Of a stretch of DNA of 64,000 bases, positions 41,284 through 51,218 are shown piece after piece; the first letter of the stretch is position 1, and each line of letters opens with the position of its first letter. The translations under genes and the position numbers were made by a program. The notes below the pieces were generated by a model that worked only from the letters and a program-made list of their open reading frames with translations, searched no databases and was not told where the DNA came from. Origin of the DNA: Streptomyces smaragdinus (GTDB lineage: Bacteria; Actinomycetota; Actinomycetes; Streptomycetales; Streptomycetaceae); NCBI RefSeq assembly GCF_009604385.1, contig NZ_WEGJ01000017.1:59729-123728 (forward strand). Reading direction: 5' to 3'.

Positions 41284-44200
41284 GCGGGCGGGCCCGGGGC
41301 GGGGAACGAGCGGGGGGAGCGGACACGATGGCCGACACGGGAGAGCTGCTGGAGGCGGGCGCCGTCCTGCCGGCCGGTACACACACCGGCGAGGACGCGG
41401 ACGTGCTGACCGCGCGGACGTACCGCCATCCCGCTCTCGGGGGACGCGCGGTGGTGCGGCTGGTGGGAGAGACCCTCGGCGAGGCGGAGGACCTCGCGCT
41501 GGACTTCCTCAGCCTCGCGCGGGAGTCGGTGACGGCCGGACTGGGCCAGGTGCGCCGCGAGACCCTGGGGTTCCCGGCCTGGGCGCTGGTCAACGACCCG
41601 GCGAACGGGCATCACGCGCTCGCGCTGGTCAAGGACATCGAGCGGCTCGGCCGCATGGCCAAGTCCCGGGCCGGCGCCGCCAAGGACGGCTTCGACCAGC
41701 TCGGCGAGCGACTCGGCCGGTCCGTGCCGCACTTCCTGCCCACGTACTACGAGCAGGCCGGCCGCTGCTTCCTGCAGCACGAGAACACCACCTACGCCGC
41801 CGCCTTCTTCGGCAAGGCGCGCGAGGCGGAGCGGGTGCACAGCCTCGCTGTCGACGAGGACCGGCAGCGGGCGGTGTTCCTGGAGTTCGCGTTCGCCGGG
41901 GCGCTCACTGTCAAGGCGCTCAAGAGCCATGTCCAGGACCTCACCCGCCGGCTCACCCCGGCCGCCGCCTGGGAGCAGTACCGCAGGCTCACCGTGGAGC
42001 GCTGCAACGCCGGCCTCCCGCCCTACGCCGCGCTGCCGCAGGACGCCCGCCGGCTGATCAAGGCGGCCGGCCTGGACCGCGTCACCGAGGAGTGCGCGCT
42101 GCTCGCCGCCCTGCTGGCGACCCCGTCGATCGGCCGGGCGCCGGGCTCGTTCTGGACGGCGTACCGCGCCACGCTCGTCGTTCTCGCCGAGCGGGAGCCG
42201 GCCGTACGGCGCCGCCTGCTGGAGATCGTGCCCACCGGCAACAGCGACGCCGGGCGCACCGAGGAGGGCTGGCTGGACATCCTCGCGGAGACCGGCGCCG
42301 CCGCCCTGCTCACGGCCCCCGAGCCGGATCCGGCGACCGACGCCGGCGCCTGGCTGCACCGCTGGGCGATGCATCTGCAGAGCGGCTGGAGCGGATCGCG
42401 CCGCTCGCCCGCCACCTACGCGCTGGTGCGCCGGATGGCGCCGCGGCTGCGCGCCGAGGGCCGGCCGGTGGACCTCTTCCAGCGCCGGTACTGGCGGATC
42501 GGCTGCGACCTGGACCTGGCCGACATCTGCCTGGCCGAGGGGATCGCCCTGGCGCCGCCGCCCGCCGCCGACCAGGACGGCCGCTTCAGCCTCGACGACT
42601 GGTGGGGCGGCTACGACGAGGGGCGGCAGTCGCTCGAGGCCGTCGGCGCCGACCCCCGCTTCGTACCGCTGCTGCGCCAGGCCGTCGCCCACGGCGGACG
42701 CTACAACAGCAGCGGCAACCGCCACGTGCACCGCACAGCGGCGCACCCCGTGCTGCGCACGGTGCTCGCCGACTATCTCGCCGAGCGGGCCGACGCCCTG
42801 ACCGGCGCGGCCGGACTGCCCGGCATCGGCTCCGCGCTGGGCGAGATCTCCTTCGCCCGGGAGGTCGCCGGCGAGGTCAGCGCCGACGCCGTCGCCCGGG
42901 TCCGCGGCCACGACGTCACCCGGGTCCTCGCCCGCACCCTGCGGGCCGGGATCATGGACGAGCTGGGCTGGCCCGCCCTGGACGAGGCCCTGGGGCTGCT
43001 CGGGCCCGTCGACCCCAACGCGAAGAACAACTGGCAGACCGTGCAGGAGGCATGGCCCGCGCTGATCGTGGCCCGCCGCCACAAGGCCGTCGTGGTCGGC
43101 CCCGAGGGCGTTCTGCTGGAGCACGACCTGCGGCTGCCCGACACCGTCAACGACTACCGCCAGCCCGACTTCCGCTGGGCCGGCGGCGAACTCCTGGTGC
43201 GCTGGTGGGAGGACGGGAAGCACCGCGGCTACTGGTCCGCGCGACCCGCCGAGATCTTCGACATGACCGGTGACCCGGGCTACGTCTTCGACCGGCGGGG
43301 CCTGCTGGTCTCCCTGCCGCTCCCCGACGGCGCCCGCTCCTTCGGCTCCCGCCCGCTGCACGCCGGCGACACCGCCCTGCCCAAGCAGCACCGCGTCATC
43401 GCCGACGGACAGGCGTACTGGCGGCTGCGGGAGACCACCACCGCCGACAGCTGGCTGGAGTACGAGCCGGCCACCGGCGCCGTCGGCCGCGCCTCGCTGC
43501 CCCCGTTCCTCGCCGGCGCCGTCCGCGACGGAAGCAGCCTGCGGCACGCCGACTGCCAGCTGCTGCCCCTCCGGCCGGGTATGGAGGGATCACCGCTCGG
43601 CACGGACGGCACTGTCCTCGGCCACTGGGTGCGCCAGGACGGCGACCTCCTCACCGCCGGCACCCCCGACGGCACGACCGTCACCATGGCCCCCGACGGC
43701 GACACCGTCCCCGTCGGCGCCCTGCGCCTGCCCGGCGGGGCCGCCGTGGTCCTGGGCACCGACCGGGGCCGGGTCAGCCTCCACCGCGACGGTGCCGCCG
43801 CCGGCGAAGGCGCCCTGGGCCACGCGATGTACGGCCACCGCGGTGAGACGTACGCGGCGGGGTGGGAGGTCGTTCCGCCCCTGTCGTACTGGCACGCGCT
43901 GCGGCCGCGTGACGAGGCGGGATCGCTTGCCCTGCGCGACATCAGCGACGAGCTGGCCGGTGAGCTGTTCGGGCACATCGAGGCTGTCGCGGCCGCCTTC
44001 CACGAGCGGCCCGGTGACCCCGCCGGACACCCGCGGCTGGCGCCGATCGTCCATCTGCTGCCGCCGCAGGCGCTGCGACCGGCCGAGAAGGGGATGGACC
44101 GCGGGCCGGACAGACGGGCCGCCGTCGACGCCGTCGTGGCACGGCTGCTGCCCGCCGTCACCCACCCCGCGCTGCGCACCGGCGTCGGCGCGGTCGTGGG

Positions 44201-46328
44201 CGCCGCGGTCCAGACCCGGCACCGGATGGCTCACTTCACGGATCCGGTGCAGCCTGAAGCGAAGGCCCGTCCCGCGGACGACGACATGTTCGCGGACCAC
44301 CGGCCCGAGAACGGCGACGACCGGACCGTGCTGACCGCCTGTCAGAACGTGCTCGGCGTCGGCCTGGGCGGCGCCTGGAGCGATCAGTCCTGGAGCGTGC
44401 TGCGCCAGATCCGTTCCGTCGGCCGCGTCTTCACCGGCGAGCCGGCCGCCGGCAAGCCCCTGCCCGCCGCCGGCGAACTGGGCACCCTGCCCGGCGGCTG
44501 GACCTCCGACCCGCTGACGATCCCCCGGGGCGCCACCGACTGGCCCAAGGTCCTCGACCGGCTGCCGCTGTTCGCCTACTGCGCGGCGAGGCACGCCCTC
44601 GCCGCCGACGAACGGACCGGGCTGCTCCTCCTCCTCGACGAGCTCGCCGACAGCGGACTCACCGAACGCGGCGGCACGCTGCGCCGGACGGTCCTGCGCG
44701 AAGGCGACCACCGGCGCGAGCGCACCGGGCAGGTGATGCGGCACGGCGACCGGATCGTGGTGCTGCTCGCCGCCCTGCGGACCAACACGCAGAAGAAGGA
44801 GACCGACTGGCTCGCCCTCGACCTCGACCCGAGCGGCACGTTCGGCCCGGTCGCGCACTTCACCACCCTCGAGGACCGCCTCCTGGGGACCTGCCCGGCC
44901 GACCGGCTGCGCACGGCGACCCGCTGCATCCGCGAGCACGGACCCGCGCCCTGGCGGCCGGAGGCCGTCGACGCCCTCGCGGGCGCCCCCGGGTCGGGCC
45001 CCGCGCAGTCCGCGCTGCTGATCGCGGGCATCCTCGGGACCGGACACACCCCGCCGTCGGTCCTGGCGGACCTCACCGGCCTCAGGAGCACCCACCTCGA
45101 CCACGGCCACGACCGGCTCGGCGCCCTCGACGTCGAGGGGAGGTCCGCCGTACTCGGCGCCCTGCTGCCCGAAGACCCGGCCTCCCTGTGGACCGAGGGA
45201 CCGGACACGACGGCAGCCGTCGCCGCGTGGACGCGGTGGTTCGGCGGACTCGTGCGCCTGCCCGAGGACCTGGAGATCTCCTTCAACGGCATCGCCTCGC
45301 CCGCAGCGGCGGAGGCGGTGCTCAACCCGGACCGCACCCCGTGGCTCAGCCGGACCACCACCCAGTGGGTCGACGAGGAAGGCCGGATACGCGCCGGCGA
45401 CTCGTCGGCGATCCCCGCGAGCTACGTCTTCGTGTCCGCCGTCCGGTCGCTCGCCCTCCTCGCGTACGAGCTGCCCGGCGGCCATCCCCTGCGCGCCCCG
45501 CTGCCCGGCGCCCTGGACGCCCTGCGCCGGCGGCTGCGCGACCCCGGACTGCTGCTGGACTTCAATCTGGCGTGGAGCGCCACGGGCGGCGGCACCGTCG
45601 CCACCGAGCTGCGCAAGGTGCACGGGCTGCCCGAGGCCGGCGGCGCGGGGAAGGACGGACTGACCCCGGTGGGCGAGGCGTTCGTCCTCGCGCCCCTGTA
45701 CCGGGAGCACGAGACCACCCTGCTCCGGCCCGCTGCCCTGACCGGGCCCGACGACCCGGCCCTGGGCCTGCTCGAGGGGCTGGCCGGCGGCTCGGGCACC
45801 ACGCCGCTGGACGCGCTGCGGACGGTCCTCGGCGACGGACTGGAGCGCGCCGTGGCCACCGCCGTCCCCGACGGCTACGCCCACGACCCGGGGCTCAGCG
45901 TGCCGGGCCTGGTGGCCGAGGCCGCCAAGGAGCACGGCCTGAGCGACGACGCCGCGGTCGTCTATCTCCAGCTCCTCGCGCTGCCCGACCCCACCGACCG
46001 CAACTGCGCCCGGTGGACCGGGTGGAAGCCCGCGCGGCTGAAGAAGGCCCGCGCCGAACTCGCCGCGACGGACCTCGTCGTCGGGGCCAAGCGCTCGCGC
46101 GCCGGACGGAGCCTGTTCCTGCCCGGCGGCTGGGAGGCGCTGAAGGCACCCGCCCTGCCCCTGGAGACGTGGAAGCGCGGCCATCTGCCGGCCGACGACG
46201 CCCGCGTGATCCCGGCGGTTCCGGTGTCCGACCTGTTCGAGACGGCGTGGCAGCGCGTTCGCGACGGGGACGTCCCCGCCTTCGAGGAACTCACCACCCG
46301 TGCCACCCGGAAGGGCCGCCGCCGATGA
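41280..46328 (+). CDS. Very large protein of unknown function in the MoxR-vWA-SWIM operon
   Basis: This 1,682-residue cytosolic protein has no named domain that I can recognise. The first ~250 residues look helical, with TPR-like sequence around 155-230 (FLPTYYEQAGRCFLQHENTTYAAAFFGKA). The middle (about 600-900) has many short beta-type repeats with WxxG and DG turns, suggestive of a propeller-like fold. The last ~120 residues (WTGWKPARLKKARAELAATDLVVGAKR) look like a winged-helix unit ending in basic residues TRKGRRR. ATG 41280 follows GGGGAGG and overlaps the previous stop; ATG 41328 is an alternative. It is coupled by ATGA to the MoxR gene, so it is a candidate client or scaffold of that ATPase. 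Codon use is normal for the region. Confidence 0.88.
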   Translation: MSGRARGGERAGGADTMADTGELLEAGAVLPAGTHTGEDADVLTARTYRHPALGGRAVVRLVGETLGEAEDLALDFLSLARESVTAGLGQVRRETLGFPAWALVNDPANGHHALALVKDIERLGRMAKSRAGAAKDGFDQLGERLGRSVPHFLPTYYEQAGRCFLQHENTTYAAAFFGKAREAERVHSLAVDEDRQRAVFLEFAFAGALTVKALKSHVQDLTRRLTPAAAWEQYRRLTVERCNAGLPPYAALPQDARRLIKAAGLDRVTEECALLAALLATPSIGRAPGSFWTAYRATLVVLAEREPAVRRRLLEIVPTGNSDAGRTEEGWLDILAETGAAALLTAPEPDPATDAGAWLHRWAMHLQSGWSGSRRSPATYALVRRMAPRLRAEGRPVDLFQRRYWRIGCDLDLADICLAEGIALAPPPAADQDGRFSLDDWWGGYDEGRQSLEAVGADPRFVPLLRQAVAHGGRYNSSGNRHVHRTAAHPVLRTVLADYLAERADALTGAAGLPGIGSALGEISFAREVAGEVSADAVARVRGHDVTRVLARTLRAGIMDELGWPALDEALGLLGPVDPNAKNNWQTVQEAWPALIVARRHKAVVVGPEGVLLEHDLRLPDTVNDYRQPDFRWAGGELLVRWWEDGKHRGYWSARPAEIFDMTGDPGYVFDRRGLLVSLPLPDGARSFGSRPLHAGDTALPKQHRVIADGQAYWRLRETTTADSWLEYEPATGAVGRASLPPFLAGAVRDGSSLRHADCQLLPLRPGMEGSPLGTDGTVLGHWVRQDGDLLTAGTPDGTTVTMAPDGDTVPVGALRLPGGAAVVLGTDRGRVSLHRDGAAAGEGALGHAMYGHRGETYAAGWEVVPPLSYWHALRPRDEAGSLALRDISDELAGELFGHIEAVAAAFHERPGDPAGHPRLAPIVHLLPPQALRPAEKGMDRGPDRRAAVDAVVARLLPAVTHPALRTGVGAVVGAAVQTRHRMAHFTDPVQPEAKARPADDDMFADHRPENGDDRTVLTACQNVLGVGLGGAWSDQSWSVLRQIRSVGRVFTGEPAAGKPLPAAGELGTLPGGWTSDPLTIPRGATDWPKVLDRLPLFAYCAARHALAADERTGLLLLLDELADSGLTERGGTLRRTVLREGDHRRERTGQVMRHGDRIVVLLAALRTNTQKKETDWLALDLDPSGTFGPVAHFTTLEDRLLGTCPADRLRTATRCIREHGPAPWRPEAVDALAGAPGSGPAQSALLIAGILGTGHTPPSVLADLTGLRSTHLDHGHDRLGALDVEGRSAVLGALLPEDPASLWTEGPDTTAAVAAWTRWFGGLVRLPEDLEISFNGIASPAAAEAVLNPDRTPWLSRTTTQWVDEEGRIRAGDSSAIPASYVFVSAVRSLALLAYELPGGHPLRAPLPGALDALRRRLRDPGLLLDFNLAWSATGGGTVATELRKVHGLPEAGGAGKDGLTPVGEAFVLAPLYREHETTLLRPAALTGPDDPALGLLEGLAGGSGTTPLDALRTVLGDGLERAVATAVPDGYAHDPGLSVPGLVAEAAKEHGLSDDAAVVYLQLLALPDPTDRNCARWTGWKPARLKKARAELAATDLVVGAKRSRAGRSLFLPGGWEALKAPALPLETWKRGHLPADDARVIPAVPVSDLFETAWQRVRDGDVPAFEELTTRATRKGRRR

Positions 46329-47461
46329 CCGACACCGTCTCGCCCCCACGCCAGATCGTCCCGCCCGAGGAGCTGTACGCCGCCGAGCTGGAGTTCCTGG
46401 CCGACCACGACACAGGACCCCGTCCGCCCGGCTGGCGGCTCACCCCGCGCGCTGCCGTCACGTTCATCACCGGCAGCGACGGCGCCCTGGCCCTGCCCGA
46501 CGGGCGACGGCTGGAGATCGTACGGAAGTTCGTCGGCGACCGCGCGCTCGTGGAGCGCTGCGTGGTCACCCTCGCCGGGGAGCGCGGGCTGCTCCTCGTC
46601 GGCGAGCCCGGGACCGCCAAGTCCATGCTCTCCGAGCTGCTCGCCGCCGCCGTGAGCGGCACCAGCGCGCTCACCGTCCAGGGCACCGCGGGCACCACCG
46701 AGGACCAGCTCAAGTACGGCTGGAACTACGCCCTGCTGCTGGCCCAGGGCCCCAGCCCGCAGGCCCTCGTTCCCTCCCCGGTGCTCAGCGCCATGACCAC
46801 CGGCGCCATCGCCCGGGTGGAGGAGGTCACGCGCTGTCTGCCCGAGGTCCAGGACGCCCTGATCTCCTTGCTCTCCGAACGCCGCATCGCCGTCCCCGAG
46901 CTGGCGGGCACCCCCGGCGCCCAGGCCCACGCGGCGCCCGGGTTCAACGTGATCGCCACCGCCAACCTCCGCGACAAGGGCGTCTCCGAGATGTCCGCCG
47001 CCCTCAAACGGCGCTTCAACTTCGAGACCGTGGGCCCGATCGGCGACCTGGACGCCGAACTCGACCTCGTACGCCGCCAGTCCAGGGCCGCGGTCGAGCG
47101 CTCGGGTGCGGCGTTCGCCGTCGACGACGCGGTGCTCGAGGCGCTGGTGACGGCCTTCCGGGACCTCAGGTCCGGGCGCTCCGCCGAGGGCTGGGAGGTC
47201 GAGCGGCCGTCCACGGTCATGAGCACCGCCGAGGCGGTGTCCGTCGCCACCGCGCTCGGGCTCGCCGCCGCCTACTTCCCCGGCGACCGGGACATCCTGG
47301 GGCTGCTGCCCGGCCATCTCACCGGCGTGGTGCGCAAGGACGACCCGCAGGACGCCGCCCGGCTCATGGGCTACTGGGACGGTGCCGTGCGGCGGCGCGC
47401 CGAGGAGGGGTCGCGGACCTGGCGCACCCTGTGGGACCTGCGCCCGGCGCTGGAGGGCTGA
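46325..47461 (+). CDS. MoxR-type AAA+ ATPase (YehL-like)
   Basis: The 378-residue protein has an N-terminal extension (about 1-65) then the MoxR core. Walker A is GEPGTAKS (93-100), the Walker B-equivalent is AIARVEEVTR with E166/E167, sensor 1 is ATANLRDKG (N214), and the arginine-finger segment is SAALKRRFNFE. The B motif lacks the usual LDE and has VEE, as I recall for the YehL branch. MoxR ATPases act with vWA proteins as chaperones that insert metals or remodel complexes. Here a vWA partner is two open reading frames' distance on, within the same operon. ATG 46325 overlaps the stop of the giant gene. Confidence 0.9.
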   Translation: MTDTVSPPRQIVPPEELYAAELEFLADHDTGPRPPGWRLTPRAAVTFITGSDGALALPDGRRLEIVRKFVGDRALVERCVVTLAGERGLLLVGEPGTAKSMLSELLAAAVSGTSALTVQGTAGTTEDQLKYGWNYALLLAQGPSPQALVPSPVLSAMTTGAIARVEEVTRCLPEVQDALISLLSERRIAVPELAGTPGAQAHAAPGFNVIATANLRDKGVSEMSAALKRRFNFETVGPIGDLDAELDLVRRQSRAAVERSGAAFAVDDAVLEALVTAFRDLRSGRSAEGWEVERPSTVMSTAEAVSVATALGLAAAYFPGDRDILGLLPGHLTGVVRKDDPQDAARLMGYWDGAVRRRAEEGSRTWRTLWDLRPALEG

Positions 47462-47468
47462 GGGAATC

Positions 47469-50400
47469 GTGGAGCACGCGGACGCGGCCCTGGCGGCCAT
47501 GACCGACCCCGCCGGACCCTTCCTGATCGGGGTACGGCACCACGCGCCCTCGCTGGCCGCCGCCATGCCGGCCCTGCTCGAGGAGGCCCGCCCCGACGTC
47601 CTGCTCGTCGAGCTGCCCGCCGAGCTGCAGGACTGGGTGCCGTGGCTGGCGCACGAGGACACCGTCGCCCCCGTGGCGCTCGCCGCGGTGCCCGACGGGG
47701 ACCGGGAACGCGGGCCCGCGTTCTACCCGTTCGCCGACTTCTCCCCGGAGCTCGCCGCTGTACGGTGGGCCGCCCGGCACGGGATCCCCGTCGAGGCGTG
47801 CGACCTCCCCCTGGCCGACCGGGCCGGGGACCGGCGCCCCGCTCCGGCCGGACGGCCCGGGCTGCAGGACGCGCTGCGGGCCAGGCTCACCGGCCGCCCG
47901 GGCGACGACCTCTGGGACCGGCTCGTCGAGGCACCGGCGCCCGGCTCGCCACCGGCGGCGCTGCGGCGGGCGGCGCTGCTCACGGGGTGGGCGCTGCGGC
48001 GTGACGCGGAGGACGGCGCCGGGGTCGACCCGGTGGACCTCGCCCGTGAGGCGTGGATGCGGGGACGGCTGCGGGAGGCCGGGAGCGGGGGGCGGCGGGT
48101 GGCGGTGGTCGTGGGGGCGTTCCACGCGCCGGCGCTCGCGGGGGGCGGGGCGGCGGAGGACGTTCCGGCGCTCGCGGGCGGGGGCGGTCTGGGGGAGGAC
48201 GCACCCGCGCTCGCGGGCGGGGGCGGGCTTCGGGAGGACGCACCCGCGCTCGCGGGTCGGGGCGGTCTGGAGGAGGACGCACCCGCGCTCGCGGGCGGCA
48301 CCGGTCTGCGGGAGGATGCGCCCGCGCCGGCCGACGGGGGACCTGAGGCGGAGCCGGGGCTGCCCACGCCGGTCGACGGCGGTCGGGAGCCGGAGCCGTC
48401 GTCGGAGACCACCGGATCCGGGGACTGGACGGTGTCCCTCATCCCGTACACCTACGCCCTGCTCGACGAGCGGTCCGGCTACCCCGCCGGGATCCGCGAC
48501 CCCGAGTGGCAGCACCTCGTGCTGGACGCCGGCGGCCGGCCCGCCGCGCTGGACGAGGCCCTGCTGCGCAGCGCGGTGCGGATCTGCGCCGAGCTGCGGG
48601 CCCAGGACCAGCCCGGCGGACCGGCCGACGCCCGCGAGATCACCCGCCTCGCCGGCGATCTGGCCCGGCTGCGCGGACTCCCCGCGGCCGGCCGCGGCGA
48701 GCTGGTCGAGGCCGTGCAGACGGTCCTGGCCCAGGGCGAACCCCTCGGGCGGGGGCGCGCCGTCGCCCGCGCCCTGGAGCGCGTGCTGGTCGGTGACCGG
48801 CACGGCCGCCCCGCCCCGGCGGCGCCGCGCAGCGGGCTCGCCCCCGGCGTCGAGGCGGAGGTGGCGGCGCTGGGCCTGCCCGGACCGGGGACGCCCGGCG
48901 TGGAGCGGCAGCTGCGCCTGGACCCCCTGCGGACGGACCTCGACCGCAGACGCGAGGTGCTGCTGCGCCGGCTCACGGTCTGCGGCGTCCCGTACGCCGA
49001 CGAGCAGACCGTCACCGCCGCCGGCGGCGCCGACGCCCTGACCACGCGCTGGACGGTGCGCTGGACCCCCGCCACCGCCGCGGTCCTGACGGCGGCCGGA
49101 GCCCGCGGCGTCACCACGGCCCAGGCCGCCGAGGGCGTCCTGCGCGAACGCCGCCGCACCGCGCACGAGGCCGGGGGCCCCACCGCCGCCCAGGCCCTCG
49201 ACCTCCTCGCCGCCTCCGCCGCCTGCGGGCTCCCGGCCCTGGCCGCCGAGGCACTGCGCGAGGCGGAGACCGTCCTGCGCGCCACGGCGACCCTCCCCGA
49301 GCTGCTCGCCGGACTCGCCCTCACGGACCGCCTCGCCGACGGACACATCGCCGGCCTCGCCGACACCGGCCCGGACCCCGCCCTGGGCCCCTGCGCCGAC
49401 GCCCTCACCCAGGCCGCCGTCCGCCGCCTCGACGGGCTCACCGGCTCCGACGACCCCGACGACGCCCGCGCCCTGCTCGAGCTGGCCCACCGCGCCGACG
49501 CCTTCGGCGGCATCCGCCTCACCGACGCGCTCGCCCGCCTGGCCGCCGACGGCTCCCCCCTGATCCGCGGCGCCGCCGGAGCCGTCCGGGTGCTCCTCGG
49601 ACTCGACCCCGCCGCCCAGTTCGGCGCCCGCGTCGCCTCCTGGACCGACGCGGCCACCGGACAGCACGGCCGGGAGGAGCTGGCCGCCCGGCTCACCGGA
49701 CTGCTGACCGCCGCCGGCTCCCTGCTGGAGACCGCGCCCGCCGCCCTGCACCCGCTGCTGGACCGCGTCGGCGCCCTGGCCGACCGGGCGTTCCTCGACC
49801 GCCTCCCCGCCCTGCGCGGCGGCTTCGACACCCTGAGCCCCGCCGCCCGCGACCGGCTGCTGGACACCGTGGAGGAGCGGCTCGGCGGCATCGTCCCGCA
49901 GCTGCCCGACGGCGACACCGACCCCGTCGCCCTCGCCCTGTGGACGTCCGTCGACCTGGCCGTACGGGAGACGCTCGGGACCTGGGACCTGCTGCCGCGG
50001 CCGGCGGCGGCCGACGAGGTGCCCCTGCCTCCGCCGGACGACGACCTGTTGCCGGGCCCGGCGGCGGCCGAGGAAGAACCCTCCCCGCTGCACGCGCCGG
50101 ACGAAGCCCACGTCATCACCCCCGCCGAGCGCTGGCGGCTGCTCCTCGGCCGCCGCTCCCGGGACCTGCCGCCGCGCTCCGCCGCCCTGGCCACCGCGCT
50201 CGACGAGCTCTACGGCACCGGCCGGGGCGAGGGGGCCCGCGGCGACCTCGACCGCGCCGGCCGCGGCGGAGGCCGCGAGCCCGCCTACCCCGGCGTGCGG
50301 GAATGGGCCGAGGAACTCTCCGCCCTCTTCGGCCCCGGCATCCGCGAGGAGGTGCTGGCCGCCGCGGCGGCGGGCGGACGCCAGGACGCCGTGTTCGCCC

Positions 50401-51218
50401 TCGACGCCGACAGCGCCCGCCCCTCCGTCGAGCTGCTGCGGACGGTGCTGCGGCACGCCGGCGGCCTCCCCGAGGCCCGGCTCGCCGCCCTGCGCCCCCT
50501 GGTGCGCCGGCTGGTCGAGGAGCTCACCCGGCAGCTCGCCACCCGCATCCGCCCGGCCCTCACCGGGCTCGCCACCCCGCGCCCCACGAGCCGCCCCGGC
50601 GGCGGACTCGACCTCGCCCGCACCCTGCGGGCGAATCTCGCCACCGCCCGCCGCACCGAGGACGGCACGGTGCGGGTGATCCCGGAGCGGCCGGTGTTCC
50701 GCAGCAGGGCCCGCAAATCGGCGGACTGGCGGCTGATCATCGTCACGGACGTGTCGGGCTCGATGGAGCCCTCCACCATCTGGGCCGCCCTCACCACGTC
50801 GATCCTCGCCGGGGTGCCCGCCCTGTCCACCCACTTCCTGGCCTTCTCCACCGAGGTCGTGGACCTCACCGACCAGGTCGCCGACCCGCTCTCCCTGCTG
50901 CTGGAGATACGGGTGGGCGGCGGTACGCACATCGCCGGCGCGCTGCGCCACGCCCGCACCCTCGTCACCGCCCCCTCGCGCACCCTCGTCGTCGTGGTCA
51001 GCGACTTCGAGGAGGGCTATCCGGTGGGCGGACTGCTCCACGAGGTCCGCGAGCTGGCCGGCGCCGGCTGCCATCTGCTCGGCTGCGCCGGCCTCGACGA
51101 CGCCGGCCGCCCGCGCTACTCCGTGGGCGTCGCCGGGCAGGTCGTCGGCGCGGGAATGCCCGTGGCCGCCCTCAGCCCGCTCGAACTCGCCCGCTGGGTG
51201 GGGGAGAAGGTCCAGTGA
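47469..51218 (+). CDS. DUF5682-vWA fusion protein
   Basis: This 1,249-residue protein joins two parts that are separate in many relatives. Residues 1 to ~840 match the DUF5682/YehM type (LIGVRHHAPSLAAAMPALLEEARPDVLLVELP at the start, YTYALLDERSGYPAGI, then helical repeats). After an acidic Pro-rich linker (about 845-880), ITPAERWRLLLGR begins the vWA part, with MIDAS D1094-V-S-G-S in IIVTDVSGSMEPS, TFAF-like LAFSTEV and VVVSDFEEG, ending at 1249. A 39-bp tandem repeat (48129-48320) lies in a loop of the DUF5682 part. GTG 47469 stands 7 nt after the MoxR stop. The vWA domain is the expected partner of the MoxR ATPase. Overlaps the SWIM gene by GTGA. Confidence 0.87.
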   Translation: MEHADAALAAMTDPAGPFLIGVRHHAPSLAAAMPALLEEARPDVLLVELPAELQDWVPWLAHEDTVAPVALAAVPDGDRERGPAFYPFADFSPELAAVRWAARHGIPVEACDLPLADRAGDRRPAPAGRPGLQDALRARLTGRPGDDLWDRLVEAPAPGSPPAALRRAALLTGWALRRDAEDGAGVDPVDLAREAWMRGRLREAGSGGRRVAVVVGAFHAPALAGGGAAEDVPALAGGGGLGEDAPALAGGGGLREDAPALAGRGGLEEDAPALAGGTGLREDAPAPADGGPEAEPGLPTPVDGGREPEPSSETTGSGDWTVSLIPYTYALLDERSGYPAGIRDPEWQHLVLDAGGRPAALDEALLRSAVRICAELRAQDQPGGPADAREITRLAGDLARLRGLPAAGRGELVEAVQTVLAQGEPLGRGRAVARALERVLVGDRHGRPAPAAPRSGLAPGVEAEVAALGLPGPGTPGVERQLRLDPLRTDLDRRREVLLRRLTVCGVPYADEQTVTAAGGADALTTRWTVRWTPATAAVLTAAGARGVTTAQAAEGVLRERRRTAHEAGGPTAAQALDLLAASAACGLPALAAEALREAETVLRATATLPELLAGLALTDRLADGHIAGLADTGPDPALGPCADALTQAAVRRLDGLTGSDDPDDARALLELAHRADAFGGIRLTDALARLAADGSPLIRGAAGAVRVLLGLDPAAQFGARVASWTDAATGQHGREELAARLTGLLTAAGSLLETAPAALHPLLDRVGALADRAFLDRLPALRGGFDTLSPAARDRLLDTVEERLGGIVPQLPDGDTDPVALALWTSVDLAVRETLGTWDLLPRPAAADEVPLPPPDDDLLPGPAAAEEEPSPLHAPDEAHVITPAERWRLLLGRRSRDLPPRSAALATALDELYGTGRGEGARGDLDRAGRGGGREPAYPGVREWAEELSALFGPGIREEVLAAAAAGGRQDAVFALDADSARPSVELLRTVLRHAGGLPEARLAALRPLVRRLVEELTRQLATRIRPALTGLATPRPTSRPGGGLDLARTLRANLATARRTEDGTVRVIPERPVFRSRARKSADWRLIIVTDVSGSMEPSTIWAALTTSILAGVPALSTHFLAFSTEVVDLTDQVADPLSLLLEIRVGGGTHIAGALRHARTLVTAPSRTLVVVVSDFEEGYPVGGLLHEVRELAGAGCHLLGCAGLDDAGRPRYSVGVAGQVVGAGMPVAALSPLELARWVGEKVQ
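48129..48320 (+). repeat. In-frame 39-bp tandem repeat inside the DUF5682-vWA gene
   Basis: About five units coding PALAGGGxLxEDA: 48129-48164 (36 bp, degenerate), 48165-48203, 48204-48242, 48243-48281 and 48282-48320. Units are highly similar at the DNA level, suggesting recent expansion by slippage. The reading frame is kept, so copy number may vary between strains and change loop length. Confidence 0.85.

Noticed and set aside
43590..46349. Open frame of about 919 codons on the minus strand opposite the giant gene
   Set aside because: Same codon-bias shadow; no domain and no start context.
48129..48320. CRISPR array
   Set aside because: Units are contiguous without spacers, in frame and inside a coding gene.
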